The notes under the pieces were generated by a model. It was not told the origin of the DNA. It saw only the letters and a list, made by a program, of their open reading frames with translations, and did no database searches. The translations under genes were made by a program, and so were the position numbers. Positions 45,474-56,090 of a DNA stretch of 64,000 nucleotides are shown in pieces. The stretch is from positions 292,378 to 356,377 of the forward strand of contig NZ_AUCQ01000003.1 of the NCBI RefSeq assembly GCF_000429845.1, written 5' to 3'. The first letter of the stretch is position 1; every line of letters starts with the position of its first letter. The stretch is from Comamonas composti DSM 21721. Its GTDB lineage: Bacteria; Pseudomonadota; Gammaproteobacteria; Burkholderiales; Burkholderiaceae_C.

Positions 45474-46970
45474 TCAAAGTGCCGTGGGTTTGCGCAGATG
45501 CCAGTCCGTGGCCTGCTGGAAGCGGTGGGCCGCGTTCAGCAGCCGGGCTTCGCCGAAGTAGTTGCCGATCAGCTGTAGGCCCACGGGCATGTGGCCGTCG
45601 CCAAAGCCTGCGGGCAGCGAGAGGCCGGGCAGGCCGGCCAGCGATGCGGGCAGGGTGTAGATGTCGGCCAGATAGTTGCTCACCGGGTCGGCCTTGGCGC
45701 CAATGGCCCAGGCGGTGGTGGGGGCTGCGGGACCGGCGATGAGGTCGCAGTCCTTGAAGGCGGCCTGGAAGTCGTCGGCAATCATGCGGCGGATTTTTTG
45801 CGCCTGCAGATAGTAGGCGTCGTAATAGCCTTCGCTGAGCACATAGGCGCCGATCATGATGCGGCGCTTGACCTCGTCGCCAAAGCCCTGGGCGCGGGTC
45901 TTTTTGTACATGTCGTTGAGGTCGGCATAGTCCTTGGCACGGTGGCCGAACTTGACGCCGTCAAAACGCGAGAGGTTGGACGAAGCCTCGGCCGGCGCCA
46001 GGATGTAGTACACGGGCACGGACAGCTCGGTGCGCGGCAGCGTGACGGGCACCAGCTTGGCGCCCAGCTTTTCGTATTCCTTGAGCGCGGCGTCCACGGC
46101 GGCGCGCACATCGGCGGACAGGCCTTCACCAAAGAATTCGGCGGGCACGCCAATGCGCAGGCCCTCGATGCTGTCGTTCAACTTGGCGCTGAAGTCTTCG
46201 GCCGGGTGGTCCAGGCTGGTGGAGTCGCGGTCCAGGTCGGGGCCGCACATCTCGGAGAGCAAGAGCGCGCAGTCCTCGGCCGAGCGGGCCATGGGGCCGG
46301 CCTGGTCCAGGCTGGAGGCAAAGGCAATCATGCCGTAGCGGCTGGCGCGGCCGTAGGTGGGCTTGATGCCGGTGATGCCGCAAAACGAGGCGGGCTGGCG
46401 GATCGAGCCGCCGGTGTCGGTGCCGGTCACGGCCGGGGCCAGGCCGGCGGCCACGGCGGCGGCGGAGCCGCCGGAGGAGCCACCGGGCACGCGCTCGGTG
46501 TTCCAGGGGTTGCGCACGGGCTGGGCCGTGTCAAAGCCCACGGGGGCGACGGCCGAGTTCTCGTTGGCGCCGCCCATGGCGAATTCGTCACAGTTGAGCT
46601 TGCCCAGGGTGACCATGCCGGCATCGGCCAGCTTGGTGACCACGGTGGCGTCAAAGGGCGAGCGGTAGCCCTCCAGCATCTTGCTGGCGGCGGTGCTGGG
46701 GAAGTCGCGGGTGACGAAGATGTCCTTGTGCGCAATCGGCACGCCGGTCAGTTTGCCGCCCTTGCCGGCGGCGATCAGGGCGTCCGCCACCCGGGCCTGG
46801 GCTAGGGTGGCTTCTTCATTAATAGCCACAAATGCACCAAGGTTTTTATGGGCCTGGGCGCGCGTCAGAAAGTGCCGGGCGGCTTCGACGGCGGAGATCT
46901 TGCGCTCGCGCAACTGGGCTGCAAGGGCGGCGACGCCAAGCTCGTGCAGTTCGGTGGAGTTCTGGGTCAT
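45474..46970 (-). CDS. gatA: Aspartyl/glutamyl-tRNA amidotransferase subunit A
   Basis: GatA (498 residues) is the amidase that releases ammonia from glutamine for tRNA transamidation. The Ser-cisSer-Lys triad is visible: lysine in [17 protein letters not shown], the linker serine in [16 protein letters not shown] and the nucleophile in [17 protein letters not shown]. The ATG at 46970 removes a poor upstream extension. It lies between gatC and gatB in the operon. Confidence 0.96.
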   Translation of the reverse strand: MTQNSTELHELGVAALAAQLRERKISAVEAARHFLTRAQAHKNLGAFVAINEEATLAQARVADALIAAGKGGKLTGVPIAHKDIFVTRDFPSTAASKMLEGYRSPFDATVVTKLADAGMVTLGKLNCDEFAMGGANENSAVAPVGFDTAQPVRNPWNTERVPGGSSGGSAAAVAAGLAPAVTGTDTGGSIRQPASFCGITGIKPTYGRASRYGMIAFASSLDQAGPMARSAEDCALLLSEMCGPDLDRDSTSLDHPAEDFSAKLNDSIEGLRIGVPAEFFGEGLSADVRAAVDAALKEYEKLGAKLVPVTLPRTELSVPVYYILAPAEASSNLSRFDGVKFGHRAKDYADLNDMYKKTRAQGFGDEVKRRIMIGAYVLSEGYYDAYYLQAQKIRRMIADDFQAAFKDCDLIAGPAAPTTAWAIGAKADPVSNYLADIYTLPASLAGLPGLSLPAGFGDGHMPVGLQLIGNYFGEARLLNAAHRFQQATDWHLRKPTAL

Positions 46971-47051
46971 GGACAAATATCCGGGCGATATACCGGGCCG
47001 CAAAGGGCGCGGATGACAAGGCAAAAAGGCGGGGGCGTGCTTTCGGGAGAT

Positions 47052-47351
47052 TTATTCAATCACCTTGGGCACGAGAAAAAGGCCGCGCTCGACAGCGGGT
47101 GCGCTTTGCTGATTGGCCTCGCGCTGATTGGGCTCGCTGGCAATGTCTTTGCGCAGGCGCAGCGCAATATCCTCGATTGCTGCAACAGGATGTGACAGTG
47201 GTGTGATGCCCGAAGTATCCACAGCCTGCATTTTCTCGACGATGCCGAAAAAGCCGTTGAGTTGAGCTAGCATGCGCTCACTTTCCTGGGGCGAGAGCTC
47301 CAGGCGAGCGAGGTTTGCGATGCGCGCTATGTCGTGTGCGTTCAGTGCCAT
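47052..47351 (-). CDS. gatC: Aspartyl/glutamyl-tRNA amidotransferase subunit C
   Basis: GatC (99 residues) is the small subunit that stabilises the GatA-GatB contact. It shows the typical start [20 protein letters not shown], the middle [20 protein letters not shown] and the tail element [13 protein letters not shown]. It is the first gene of the minus-strand gatCAB operon, divergent from mreB with a 220-base gap that must hold both promoters. Confidence 0.94.
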   Translation of the reverse strand: MALNAHDIARIANLARLELSPQESERMLAQLNGFFGIVEKMQAVDTSGITPLSHPVAAIEDIALRLRKDIASEPNQREANQQSAPAVERGLFLVPKVIE

Positions 47352-47535
47352 AGGAATCTTGAATGGGGCCGTGGCTTGTAAAGCAGTCTTCCCAAGCCCG
47401 ACAGTAGAAGTTATTCACAGGGGATACGGTATTATCTCGGCTTTGCCGCAATACCCTCTTGCAGCCGGTCATTGTGCGAAAAAAGCCAAGCCACACAGCC
47501 CCCTATCTTTCTCAATTACATCCTGGCGACGGTAG

Positions 47536-48615
<1,080 letters not shown>

Positions 48616-48741
48616 TCTTTCCCCTTCCCTGGGCCGGGCGCCGGGCTGCGGTGCCGGCCCTGAACCCCTTGTTTCTCTTCCCGCAATGCACATGCTTGCT
48701 GTGCCTTCTCTCACGCCGGGCCGTGCAGGCCGGGGGTGGGC

Positions 48742-49713
48742 ATGACCTTCAACACCCTGGAGAGTGGACCGCCTTCGCTGTTCAAGCGCCGGCCTTCGCG
48801 GGTGTCCCAGCTGGCGATCTACAGCGCCCTGGCCCTGCTGCTCATGGTGGCCGATGCGCGCTTTCAGATCACCGAGCCCGCGCGCGCGGTCGTGGCCACG
48901 CTGCTGTATCCCGTGCAATGGCTGATGCTCAAGCCCGTGCAGGGCGTGCAGGAGGCCAGTGACTACCTCGGGGCTCTTGAAGCCGCCCAGGGCAGCGAGA
49001 AGCAGGCGCGCAGCGAGCTGGTGCAGGTTGCCAGGCGGGCTGCCGAGGCCGAGGAGCTGCTGGCGGAAAACCGCGACCTGCGTGCCCTGCTGGGCCTGCG
49101 CGAGCGCCTGAGCACGCCGGGCACGACCGCCGAGGTCGTGTACGACAGCCCCGACCTCTACACGCGCCGCGTGGTCATAGACCGGGGGCAGGTGGACGGC
49201 ATCGTCCAGGGCTCGCCGGTGCTCGACGACAAGGGCGTGATCGGCCAGGTCACGCGCGTCTATCCGCTGCGCGCCGAGGTCACCCTGCTCATAGACCGCG
49301 ACCAGGCGATTCCGGTCTTCAACCCGCGCACGGGTGCGCGCTCCGTGGCCTATGGCGACCCCTCGCCGCTGCGCGCGGGCGGCATGGAGCTGCGTTTCAT
49401 GCCCAGCAATGCCGATGTGCAGGAGGGCGATCTGCTGACCACCAGCGGCGTGGACGGCCTCTATCCGCTGGGCCTGCCCGTGGCCCGCGTGGTGACCGTG
49501 GAGCGGCGCGCCGACTCGGCCTTCTCGCGCATCTACTGCGAGCCCGTGGGCCGCGTGCAGGGCGTGCGCCATGTGATGGTGCTCCAGCCCATGACCTTTG
49601 CGAGCCAGCCCGAGACGACCGAGGCCGCCCAGGCCCTCAAGCCCAGCCGCGCATCCTCCGAGTCCGCGCGGCGCGAGCCCCGGGGCAGCACCAGCAGGAG
49701 AGCCCAGCCATGA
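48742..49713 (+). CDS. mreC: Rod-shape determining protein MreC
   Basis: MreC (323 residues) is the periplasmic scaffold linking MreB to PBP2 and MreD. An N-terminal membrane segment (about 22-45) is followed by a coiled coil and two beta-barrel lobes; typical stretches are VVIDRGQVDGIVQGSPVLDD, GVIGQVTRVYPLRAEV and GDLLTTSGVDGLYPLGLPV. The C-terminus is Pro/Ser-rich. The ATG at 48742 was chosen over the GTG at 48736. Its stop overlaps the mreD start (ATGA). Confidence 0.94.
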   Translation: MTFNTLESGPPSLFKRRPSRVSQLAIYSALALLLMVADARFQITEPARAVVATLLYPVQWLMLKPVQGVQEASDYLGALEAAQGSEKQARSELVQVARRAAEAEELLAENRDLRALLGLRERLSTPGTTAEVVYDSPDLYTRRVVIDRGQVDGIVQGSPVLDDKGVIGQVTRVYPLRAEVTLLIDRDQAIPVFNPRTGARSVAYGDPSPLRAGGMELRFMPSNADVQEGDLLTTSGVDGLYPLGLPVARVVTVERRADSAFSRIYCEPVGRVQGVRHVMVLQPMTFASQPETTEAAQALKPSRASSESARREPRGSTSRRAQP

Positions 49714-50228
49714 TCATGCCGCGCGGCCAGCAGCTGTTGCTGCCGGTCAATCCCTTGTTCATCGTGCTCAGCCTGCTGGCCGCCCTGGCCCTGAACATGC
49801 TGCCGCTGGGCCGTGTGGCCTGGCTGCCCGATCCGCTGCTGCTGCTGCTGGGCTTCTGGGCCATGCACCAGCCCCAGCGCATAGGCCTGGGCCTGGGCTT
49901 CATGCTGGGCCTGTGCATGGACGTTGCGCATTACGCGCTGCTGGGCCAGCATGCGCTGGCCTATGCGCTGGTGGTGTTTGGCGCGGGGGCCATGGCCAGG
50001 CGGCTGTCCTGGTTTTCCTCGCCGGTCCAGGCCTTGCACATGCTGCCGCTGTTTGCGCTGGCCCATGGCCTGCAGGTGCTGCTGCGCGTGGTGGGCGGCG
50101 GCATTCTGCCCGGGCCCGAGCTGCTGGCCGCGCCCGTGATCGAGGCCTTGCTGTGGCCTCTGGTCAGCGGCATCTTGCTCGCGCCCCAGCGCCGCTCGCC
50201 CACGGGCGAGGAAAACCGGCCCCTGTAG
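49710..50228 (+). CDS. mreD: Rod-shape determining protein MreD
   Basis: MreD (172 residues) is a small polytopic membrane protein of the elongasome. Five or so hydrophobic segments are seen, starting LLPVNPLFIVLSLLAALALN and including LGFMLGLCMDVAHYALLG, the characteristic MreD stretch. It starts inside the mreC stop codon and is followed by mrdA 16 bases later, so it is clearly part of the operon. Confidence 0.93.
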   Translation: MIMPRGQQLLLPVNPLFIVLSLLAALALNMLPLGRVAWLPDPLLLLLGFWAMHQPQRIGLGLGFMLGLCMDVAHYALLGQHALAYALVVFGAGAMARRLSWFSSPVQALHMLPLFALAHGLQVLLRVVGGGILPGPELLAAPVIEALLWPLVSGILLAPQRRSPTGEENRPL

Positions 50229-50244
50229 ACCGGTTGCGCCGACG

Positions 50245-52323
50245 ATGGAGATCCGCAATACCGAAGCCGAGCTGCAGCGCTTTCGCCTGCGTGCCTGGGT
50301 CATGGGCCTGGTGGTGCTGCTGGCCTTTTGCCTGCTGGTGGGGCGGCTGTGGGTGCTGCAGGTGCAGCGCCACGAGGCATTTGCCGAACGTGCGGAGAGC
50401 AACCGCACGGCCGTGGTGCCCATCGTGCCCAATCGCGGCCAGATCCTGGACCGCAACGGCGTGGTGCTGGCCACGAATTACTCGGCCTATACGCTGGAGA
50501 TCATGCCTTCGCGCGCCGGCAATCTCGAAGAGACCATCGACGGCCTGAGCGAGATCGTGGAGATCTCGCAGCGCGACCGGCGCAAGTTCAAGCGTCTGGT
50601 CGAGGACTCCAGGAGCTTCGACTCCCTGCCCATACGCACGCGCCTGACGGACGAGGAGGTCGCGCGCTTCACGGTGCAGCGCTACCGCTTTCCCGGCGTG
50701 GATATCAAGGCGCGGCTGTTCCGCTCCTATCCGCTGCAGGAAACGGCCAGCCACATCATCGGCTACATAGGTCGCATCAACCAGCGCGAGAAGGAGGCTC
50801 TCGACGATTCCGAGGATGCGGCCAACTACCGCGGCACGGATGTGATCGGCAAGCTGGGCGTGGAGCAAAGCTACGAGCACGACCTGCACGGCCAGACCGG
50901 CTGGGAGGAGATGGAGACCTCGGCCGGAGGCCATGCCGTGCGCAAGCTGGGCAGCCGCCCGGCCACGCCCGGCGACAGCCTGGTGCTGTCGCTGGACATC
51001 AAGCTGCAGCGCATGGTCGAGGAGCTCTACGGCGAGCGCCGGGGCGCGCTGGTGGCCATCGATCCGCGCAGCGGCGAGGTGCTGGCCATGGTCAGCAAGC
51101 CCAGCTTCGACCTCAATCTCTTCGTGGACGGCATAGACCACGAGAGCTGGACTGCGCTCAACGAATCCATCAACCGGCCCATGGTGAACCGCGCGCTGCG
51201 CGGCACCTATCCGCCGGGCTCGACCTACAAGCCCTTCATGGCGATTGCGGCGCTGGAGTCGGGCAAGCGTCGCCCCGAGACCACGATCCAGGACAACGGC
51301 AGCTGGAGCCTGGGCGGCCACACCTTCCGCTCGGGCCACCCCAACGGGCCCACGAACCTGCGCCGCTCCATCATCAAGTCCTCCAACGTCTACTACTACA
51401 TGCTGGCCAACGACATGGGCGTGGACCTGATCCACGACTACATGAAGCCCCTGGGCTTCGGCCAGCTCACGGGCATAGACCTGCGCGGCGAGGCGCGCGG
51501 CGTGCTGCCCAGCACCGAGTGGAAGCGCAACACCTACAAGCGTCCCGAGCAGAAGAAGTGGTATGCGGGCGAGACCATCTCCCTGGGGATCGGCCAGGGC
51601 TACAACAACTTCACCATCCTGCAGCTGGCGAACGCCACGGCCACGCTTGCGGCCGGGGGCATCAAGCACCGGCCGCACCTGGCCGTGGGCCGTGTGGATG
51701 CGGTGAGCCAGCAGTTCTCGTCCATCAACAAGGACCCGGGCACCAGCCTGGGCTACAAGAGCGAGAACGTGGAGGCCGTGCGCAGCGCCGTGGCCGCGGT
51801 CACGGTGGAGGGCACGTCGCGCGGCGTGTTCGCGGGCGCGCCCTATGCGTCGGCGGGCAAGACCGGCACGGCCCAGGCCGTGGGCGTGCGCCAGAACGAG
51901 CGCTACAACGCGGCGCGCCTGTCGGAATTCCAGCGCGATCACTCGCTCTACATCGCCTATGCGCCGGCCGACAACCCCACGGTGGCCGTGGCCGTGATCG
52001 TGGAGAACGCGGGCTTTGGCGCGGCCGCGGCCGCACCGCTGGCGCGCCGCGTCTTCGACTACTGGCTGCTGGGCCGCTATCCCAGCGAGGAAGACATGGC
52101 CGCCATGCGCCGGGGCCAGGCGACGATGCCGATTGGCCGCCCGCGCCGTGTGGCCGATATCGTGCTGGACTCGGAAACCCTGGACCTGCCCGGTCTGCCG
52201 CGCCATGTGCCGCCCGACACCCTGGCCAGGCCCGAGGACGGAGCAGAGGCACCTCGCGCTGCGCCGGGCGCGGCCGGCTCGCGTGCGACGCCGACTTCTG
52301 CGCCGGCCGAGGAAGAGGACTGA
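50245..52323 (+). CDS. mrdA: Penicillin-binding protein 2
   Basis: PBP2 (692 residues) is the class B transpeptidase for lateral wall growth. An N-terminal membrane segment (about 17-37) precedes the dimerisation domain with PNRGQILDRNGVVLA. The transpeptidase has the SxxK motif in PPGSTYKPFMAI, the SxN motif in SSNVYYYM and the KTG triad in GKTGTAQ. A Pro/Ala-rich tail extends past the catalytic domain. rodA, normally encoded next to mrdA, is not found downstream; a family C repeat and a minus-strand ABC transporter follow. Confidence 0.95.
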   Translation: MEIRNTEAELQRFRLRAWVMGLVVLLAFCLLVGRLWVLQVQRHEAFAERAESNRTAVVPIVPNRGQILDRNGVVLATNYSAYTLEIMPSRAGNLEETIDGLSEIVEISQRDRRKFKRLVEDSRSFDSLPIRTRLTDEEVARFTVQRYRFPGVDIKARLFRSYPLQETASHIIGYIGRINQREKEALDDSEDAANYRGTDVIGKLGVEQSYEHDLHGQTGWEEMETSAGGHAVRKLGSRPATPGDSLVLSLDIKLQRMVEELYGERRGALVAIDPRSGEVLAMVSKPSFDLNLFVDGIDHESWTALNESINRPMVNRALRGTYPPGSTYKPFMAIAALESGKRRPETTIQDNGSWSLGGHTFRSGHPNGPTNLRRSIIKSSNVYYYMLANDMGVDLIHDYMKPLGFGQLTGIDLRGEARGVLPSTEWKRNTYKRPEQKKWYAGETISLGIGQGYNNFTILQLANATATLAAGGIKHRPHLAVGRVDAVSQQFSSINKDPGTSLGYKSENVEAVRSAVAAVTVEGTSRGVFAGAPYASAGKTGTAQAVGVRQNERYNAARLSEFQRDHSLYIAYAPADNPTVAVAVIVENAGFGAAAAAPLARRVFDYWLLGRYPSEEDMAAMRRGQATMPIGRPRRVADIVLDSETLDLPGLPRHVPPDTLARPEDGAEAPRAAPGAAGSRATPTSAPAEEED

Positions 52324-52348
52324 GGACTGAAGTCGCTCTTTTTATAAG

Positions 52349-52424
52349 AGCTGTCAGCGCTTGCCATATGGCGGTTTCAGCATGATTTCTATTTGAAATC
52401 ATTGTGCAGCAAGCGCTTGCAGCT
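52349..52424. repeat. Family C 76-bp repeat downstream of mrdA
   Basis: AGCTGTCAGCGCTTGC and GCAAGCGCTTGCAGCT form the outer arms with two mismatches, and GGTTTCA/TTGAAATC form the inner arms. It lies between convergent mrdA and the ABC transporter operon. Confidence 0.8.
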
Positions 52425-52437
52425 ATGAATTCAGCGG

Positions 52438-53222
<785 letters not shown>

Positions 53223-53226
<4 letters not shown>

Positions 53227-54005
53227 TGCTGGCGGCCCTCCACGTCGAAGCGGTACTCCACGGCCGCCGTGACCTGGGTCACCAGCGTGGTCAGCACCAG
53301 ATAGGTCAGGCCCACGGTGAGCAGGGTGGCCACGGGCTGGAAGGTCGTGGACTGGATGCGGTTGCCCACGTTGGTGAGCTCGACCACGCCGATCGCATAG
53401 GCCAGGGACGAGTCCTTGAGCAAGGCCACGAAGTTGTTCACCAGGGCCGGCAGCGAGATCTTGAAGGCCTGGGGAAAGACCACGTCGCAGAACACCCAGC
53501 TGCGCGGCAGCCCCAGGGCGCGCGCGGCCTCGGCCTGACCGCGCGGCACGGCCTGCAGGCCCGCGCGCACGGCTTCGGCGTTATAGGCGCCCACGTTGAG
53601 TGCCAGGGCGATCGCGGCGGCCGCGAAGTCGGGCAGGTTCAGCGAGGGGATGAGCGCGGGCAGCGCGAAATACATGAACAGGATCTGCACCAGCAGCGGC
53701 GTGCCGCGTATCACCCAGATGAAAAAGCCCGCCGCCCAGCGCAGCGCGGCCAGGCGCGAGGTGCGCGCCAGCGCCGCAAGCACGCCCAGCAGCAGGCCTG
53801 CCGATCCGCTGGCCAGGGTCAGGTACAGCGTGGTGCGCGCGCCCTCGGCAAAGGTGGCTGCGTTCTCGCCGATGGGGTCGGGAAACAGGGACAGCAACTG
53901 GCCCAGCAGCGAGACGATGAGGACCATGAGCAGCAAGGCCGTGACCAGGGTCGCGTTGCTGCGTTGCGTGCGGCCCCAGTGGGAGGGCCAGAGAGCGGTG
54001 AGCAT
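53223..54005 (-). CDS. Polar amino acid ABC transporter, permease
   Basis: This 260-residue membrane protein is of the HisM/GlnP type. About five hydrophobic segments are present and the EAA-like loop reads [20 protein letters not shown] (about 160-179). The preceding segment [19 protein letters not shown] is typical of the family, as is [18 protein letters not shown]. Only one permease is encoded here, so it probably acts as a homodimer. It lies between the ATPase gene and the binding-protein gene. Confidence 0.93.
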
Positions 54006-54111
54006 AGGGCGGGCAGTGGAAAAGCAAGAAGCGCCCCGGGATCAGGGCGCTGGGTGATCTACGCCGAGCGCGCGGGCCTGCGGTGGCGGGCTCGCGCAGC
54101 GGGCTGCAGCA

Positions 54112-54882
54112 TCAATCGGGGCAGCGTATGTCCTCTTGGAACCATTTTTGCGAGAGCTTGGCATAGCTGCCGTCCCTGAGCAGCTCCTGCAAGGCCTTGT
54201 TCCAGGCATCGGCCAGGGGCTGGTTGTCCTTGGTCACGGCCGCCGCAATGCGCTCCACGTACAGCATGTCGCCCTGGTGGAAGCGGATCTTGGGGTTCTT
54301 GCGCAGCATCTCCTTGGCCAGGAAGCGCTCGGTGACCCAGGCATCCACGCGCTTGGTCATGAGGGCGTTGAGCGCGGCCTCGTTGGTCGGGAAGTTGACC
54401 AGGCGCTTCACGCCGTGCACGTTCTTTTGCACGTAATCGAGATAGGTGGTGCCGGTCTGGGCGGCCACGGTCTTGCCTTCGAGATCCTTGGCGCCCTGGA
54501 TGGCATTGGTGAGCGCGATCACCTGGGCGCCCGAGCAGTAGTGGGGCTGGGTGAAGCTCACGGCCTTTTCTCGCTCGGGGGTGATGGCATGCGAGGAGAT
54601 CACGAGGTCCCAGCGGTCCTGCTTGAGGCCGGTGAGCAGGGCATCGAAGCTGATCGTCTTCCACTCGAACTTGAGGCCCAGCTTCTGGGCGATGAGCTGC
54701 GCCAGATCGACTTCGAAGCCCGTCAGGTTCTTGCCCTCGAAATAGGCGAACGGCGTGTAATAGCCTTCGGTGGCGAGGCGTATCGTGCCGTCCTTCTGAA
54801 TGGCTTGCAGGGAACGGGCGTGGGCGCCGGTGGCGGCCACAACGGTCAGTGCCGCAGCGGCGATGAAGGTCAAAGGTTTCAT
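54112..54882 (-). CDS. Polar amino acid ABC transporter, substrate-binding protein
   Basis: This 256-residue periplasmic protein has an N-terminal signal peptide (MKPLTFIAAAALTVVAATGA then HARS) and the SBP-bac-3 fold: IRLATEGYYTPFAYFEGKNL, GFEVDLAQLIAQKLGL and WDLVISSHAITPEREKAVSF. The ligand is probably an amino acid or dipeptide; specificity cannot be read. ATG 54882 with GGAG upstream begins the signal peptide. It is the first gene of the three-gene operon. Confidence 0.93.
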   Translation of the reverse strand: MKPLTFIAAAALTVVAATGAHARSLQAIQKDGTIRLATEGYYTPFAYFEGKNLTGFEVDLAQLIAQKLGLKFEWKTISFDALLTGLKQDRWDLVISSHAITPEREKAVSFTQPHYCSGAQVIALTNAIQGAKDLEGKTVAAQTGTTYLDYVQKNVHGVKRLVNFPTNEAALNALMTKRVDAWVTERFLAKEMLRKNPKIRFHQGDMLYVERIAAAVTKDNQPLADAWNKALQELLRDGSYAKLSQKWFQEDIRCPD

Positions 54883-54997
54883 GAGGGCTCCTGAATGGCC
54901 GCCCGGGCACGCAGGAGCGGGAAACTGGGTGCGAGAGCGGAGCGCCATTATAGAAGTGAGGGTTTGCCTGCCGGGGCGGCCAGGCTTTGCGGCCCCG

Positions 54998-55756
54998 TCA
55001 GGCCATGAAGGCGTCGTAGCCGGTCTTGACGATCAGCAGGCTCACCACGCCGATGAAGATGATGCGCACAAAGCCCGTGCCGTGGCGCAGGGCCATGTGC
55101 GTGCCCAGCGCGGCGCCCAGCACATTGGCCACGGCCATGGGCACGGCCAGGTGCCACCAGATGTGGCCCTTGAGCGCGAACAGCGCCAGGGCCGAGACAT
55201 TCGTGGCCAGATTCAGCAGCTTGGCCGAGGCCGAGGCGTTGAGAAAGTCGTAGCCCATGAGGCGCACGAACAGAAACACGAAGAAGCTGCCCGTGCCCGG
55301 GCCGAAGAAGCCGTCGTAAAAGCCGATGGTCAGACCGATGGCGCAGGCAATCCAGGTCTCGGTGCGGCCGCTGTAGCGCGGCGCATGGTGGCGGCCCATG
55401 TCCTTGCGCGCGAGGGTGTAGGCGAGCACGCCCAGCAGCACCAGGGGCAGCAGCTTGCGCAGAAAGTCGGGGGCGATCTGGGTCACGGTCCAGGCGCCGA
55501 GAAAGGCGCCGAGCATGCCGACCAGGGCCGCAGGCATCATCGCGCGCCAGGGCAGTTGCACCTTGCGCCCGTACTGCCAGGTGGACATGGCCGTGCCCCA
55601 GACGGCCGCGCTTTTGTTGGTGCCCAGGAGCGTGGCCGGCACGGTGGAGGGGTAGGTGGCAAACAGGGCGGGCAGCAGGATCAGGCCGCCGCCGCCCACG
55701 ATGGCGTCCACGAAACCGGCCAGCATCGAGGCCAGCGAGACGATGATCCATTCCAT
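54998..55756 (-). CDS. TSUP-family permease (TauE/SafE-like)
   Basis: This 252-residue membrane protein has about eight hydrophobic segments and the TSUP hallmarks AGFVDAIVGGGGLILLPALF near the N-terminus and GFYDGFFGPGTGSFFVFLFV in the second half. Members of this family move sulfite, sulfonates or related anions; the substrate is not evident. No sulfur-assimilation genes are adjacent. The 334-base gap upstream contains a candidate small RNA rather than another gene. Confidence 0.9.
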   Translation of the reverse strand: MEWIIVSLASMLAGFVDAIVGGGGLILLPALFATYPSTVPATLLGTNKSAAVWGTAMSTWQYGRKVQLPWRAMMPAALVGMLGAFLGAWTVTQIAPDFLRKLLPLVLLGVLAYTLARKDMGRHHAPRYSGRTETWIACAIGLTIGFYDGFFGPGTGSFFVFLFVRLMGYDFLNASASAKLLNLATNVSALALFALKGHIWWHLAVPMAVANVLGAALGTHMALRHGTGFVRIIFIGVVSLLIVKTGYDAFMA

Positions 55757-55806
55757 AGGGGCGCGATTCTCGCACGGGCCGGAAATGGCCGCTCACGGGC
55801 CCAGGC

Positions 55807-55833
55807 AAAAAAAAGCGCCGGTAAAGGCGCTTT
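55807..55833 (-). terminator. Intrinsic terminator of a candidate small RNA
   Basis: AAAGCGCC, a GGTAAA loop and GGCGCTTT form a hairpin; on the minus strand it is followed by at least eight T. It could end transcription from the GMC oxidoreductase gene or, more interestingly, a separate small RNA starting within the 56000 region. Confidence 0.75.
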
Positions 55834-55930
55834 GGGGAATGCATCTTGGATGCTTTTATGAATATTGGTCTGGTTGTGAACGAGTTAGTCTCCTCGATCC
55901 CCCCGGGCAGTACCAAGGCACTGCGAGAGT
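55807..55930 (-). ncRNA. Candidate small RNA upstream of the TSUP gene
   Basis: On the minus strand a stretch with GGATCGAGGAGACTAACTCG and GTTCACAACCAGACCAATATTC runs into the terminator at 55807-55833. It contains no credible coding frame and is less GC-rich than its surroundings, consistent with a short structured transcript of about 100-130 nt. No promoter was identified. It could also be a 5' leader of the TSUP gene with an attenuator-like hairpin. Support is indirect. Confidence 0.35.
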
Positions 55931-56090
55931 GGGGGGAATGTACTTTGCGCACTAGGCTGGTGCATCGGGGATTTCCCCTGGTTTGCCGCCCCGGTCTTTT
56001 CCTCCCTCTGACGGCGGCTGGAATCGCTCCTAAACCATGCTGCAGACTCAGGATTGCGGGTCCCTGTTTCGGGCCGCAAACCGGTGCATC

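Noticed and set aside
50164-52206. A minus-strand open frame of about 680 codons
   Set aside because: Antisense to mrdA, which carries all three transpeptidase motifs.
54948-55952. A long minus-strand frame overlapping the TSUP gene in another phase
   Set aside because: Arg/Pro/His-rich translation and overlap with a clear TSUP permease; the upstream portion coincides with the candidate small RNA instead.
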